A stretch of DNA of 64,000 nucleotides from Albula goreensis. Taxonomy: Eukaryota > Chordata > Actinopteri > Albuliformes > Albulidae. The notes below the pieces were generated by a model. It saw only the letters and a list, made by a program, of their open reading frames with translations. It ran no database searches and was not told the DNA's origin. The position numbers and the translations under genes were made by a program. The DNA lies in the NCBI GenBank assembly GCA_022829145.1, contig CM040748.1:23878501-23942500 (forward strand). Reading direction: 5' to 3'. Positions 45,373 to 64,000 of the stretch are shown in pieces. The stretch's first letter is position 1. Each line of letters begins with the position of its first letter.

Positions 45373-45564
45373 GGGGGGAGAAAGTGAGCGGAGTGTTTCC
45401 GCATGGTGGCCTGCCTCCTCCACCCTGCTGTGGCATCCCCTCTCTGTGGGTGTGGGGCAGGGGCTGTGCTGCTGGACTGTGGAAGTTCCCCCTGTGGGCT
45501 GCTGACAGCTCTGTCTGTGGGAGTCTGGCTTGCACACCCCACTCCCCCCTTCCCTCCATTTCGC

Positions 45565-63338
<17,774 letters not shown>

Positions 63339-63764
63339 CTGTTGGGGAAAATGACAAAGAAAACAAAAACACTGGGATTAAATTACAATGGAAACTGAAG
63401 ATCATATTTAAAAAGTTACAAAGGTAGAACTGCAACGCCAACTTGTGGCATGGAGGACTCTGGAGCAGCACAGAGGGCTTGGCACACTTTCTAATGCAAA
63501 CAGCCATCCAGAGAGGGAGGCCCAGTCTGCGGGCTCGTTACTTACTGCTGTCCATCCAGACATTTCCCTGAACCACAGCCTTCCTGGCATTGCCGAGGAC
63601 ACACACGCCCAGTTCTATATGAATGTATAGAACACCACCTCCCTCCCCCAAAACCACCCTCTTAGACTCCTTCCCTCTCTCCCCCTCTCCCTCTTGGTCT
63701 GGGTGCGGTGCCCCTGAAATAAAACGAAAAACAAAGCGGCTCTCGGACACCCTGAGTGACTCAC

Positions 63765-63828
63765 CTCGGCTAACCTCAGCCAGCAGCAGCAGCAGCAGCA
63801 GCAGATGCCACCGGAGTGTGGCGCGCAT
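63765..63828 (-). CDS. Candidate alternative first coding exon with signal-peptide-like sequence
   Basis: On the minus strand, an ATG opens MRATLRWH, eight leucines and AEVSR, ending in a consensus donor G|GTGAGT. The leucine run is a CTG repeat. The flanking 63830-64000 is unusually CpG-rich and could be a promoter and 5' UTR. The donor is phase 1, which matches the acceptor phase of the SMURF2 WW2 exon at 63338. Splicing there would give a SMURF2 form lacking C2 and WW1. It could instead be the first exon of an unrelated secreted protein, or chance. There is no homology support. Confidence 0.3.
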
Positions 63829-63829
63829 T

Positions 63830-64000
63830 TTAAGAGTTCGGGCCCAAAAAGACATTCCTAATCTGCGGCGCTCAGGCTGCAACACCCTCTAATTTACTCC
63901 CCGGACTCGCGCTCCAAAAGCCGCTCAAGACCTTACAGCTTTGCGGAGTTAAGCAGTCATTTCTCGGCTCGAGAAGAAGAAAAGATTGAGGCAGAAATGG
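63830..64000 (-). promoter_or_regulatory. CpG-rich segment, candidate internal promoter
   Basis: About ten CpGs occur within 170 bp, in contrast to the CpG-poor introns around it. It lies inside a SMURF2 intron upstream of the signal-peptide-like exon. The window edge prevents judging its full extent. Confidence 0.35.

Larger units (their letters stand above)
42850..45564 (-). other. smurf2: SMURF2 3' UTR
   Basis: No coding exon is supported here. The interval runs from the SMURF2 stop codon to the distal poly(A) signal. It contains AT repeats near 44106-44150 and a 30-nt A run at 45339-45368, which is a T run in the mRNA. Long 3' UTRs are usual for SMURF genes. Confidence 0.55.

Noticed and set aside
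63546-63567. Possible 22-nt micro-exon between the signal-peptide-like exon and WW2
   Set aside because: It has acceptor- and donor-like flanks, but its inclusion would leave phase 2, incompatible with the phase 1 WW2 acceptor.

Overview
The window is vertebrate nuclear DNA, most likely from a ray-finned (teleost) fish. The genes are split into many short exons with GT-AG introns of about 0.1 to 8 kb. The reconstructed proteins are close to the vertebrate SRP68, POLG2, DDX5, CEP95 and SMURF2 families. Gene bodies are compact, simple repeats are common, and CpG clusters only near gene starts. The species cannot be named from this sequence.

Layout from left to right. SRP68 (minus strand, 908-11151) is missing only its last exon, which lies beyond the left edge. 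POLG2 (minus, 13062-16805) is complete with 8 coding exons and 485 codons. DDX5 (minus, 18628-23807) is complete with 13 coding exons and 620 codons. CEP95 (plus, 25890-42148) has 22 coding exons and would encode about 907 residues, but one A run in exon 19 shifts the frame. SMURF2 (minus, 45565-63338) is represented by its last 12 coding exons, from the second WW domain to the end of the HECT domain. Its 5' half lies beyond the right edge. Exon joins were checked by reading-frame phase; every join is consistent except at the CEP95 A run.

The POLG2-DDX5-CEP95-SMURF2 order and orientation match what I recall of human 17q23. SRP68 sits elsewhere on human 17q, so its position here is a lineage difference. 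DDX5 and CEP95 are head to head, about 2.1 kb between start codons. CEP95 and SMURF2 are tail to tail, with poly(A) signals about 60 bp apart. The genes share no pathway: protein targeting to the ER (SRP68), mitochondrial DNA replication (POLG2), RNA remodelling (DDX5), centrosome (CEP95) and ubiquitin ligation in TGF-beta/BMP signalling (SMURF2).

No prokaryotic-type system, CRISPR array, intact transposon or clearly new gene was found. The most interesting signals are structural. SRP68 intron 1 looks like a U12-type (minor spliceosome) intron. CEP95 has a coding A7 run that breaks its frame and also a GC-AG intron. A (CT)n tract of about 200 bp abuts the 3' splice site of the SMURF2 intron that splits the catalytic cysteine codon. 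SMURF2 has a 63-nt in-frame cassette exon between its WW and HECT domains. A CpG-rich segment at the right edge encodes a signal-peptide-like first exon whose donor is phase-compatible with the SMURF2 WW2 exon.
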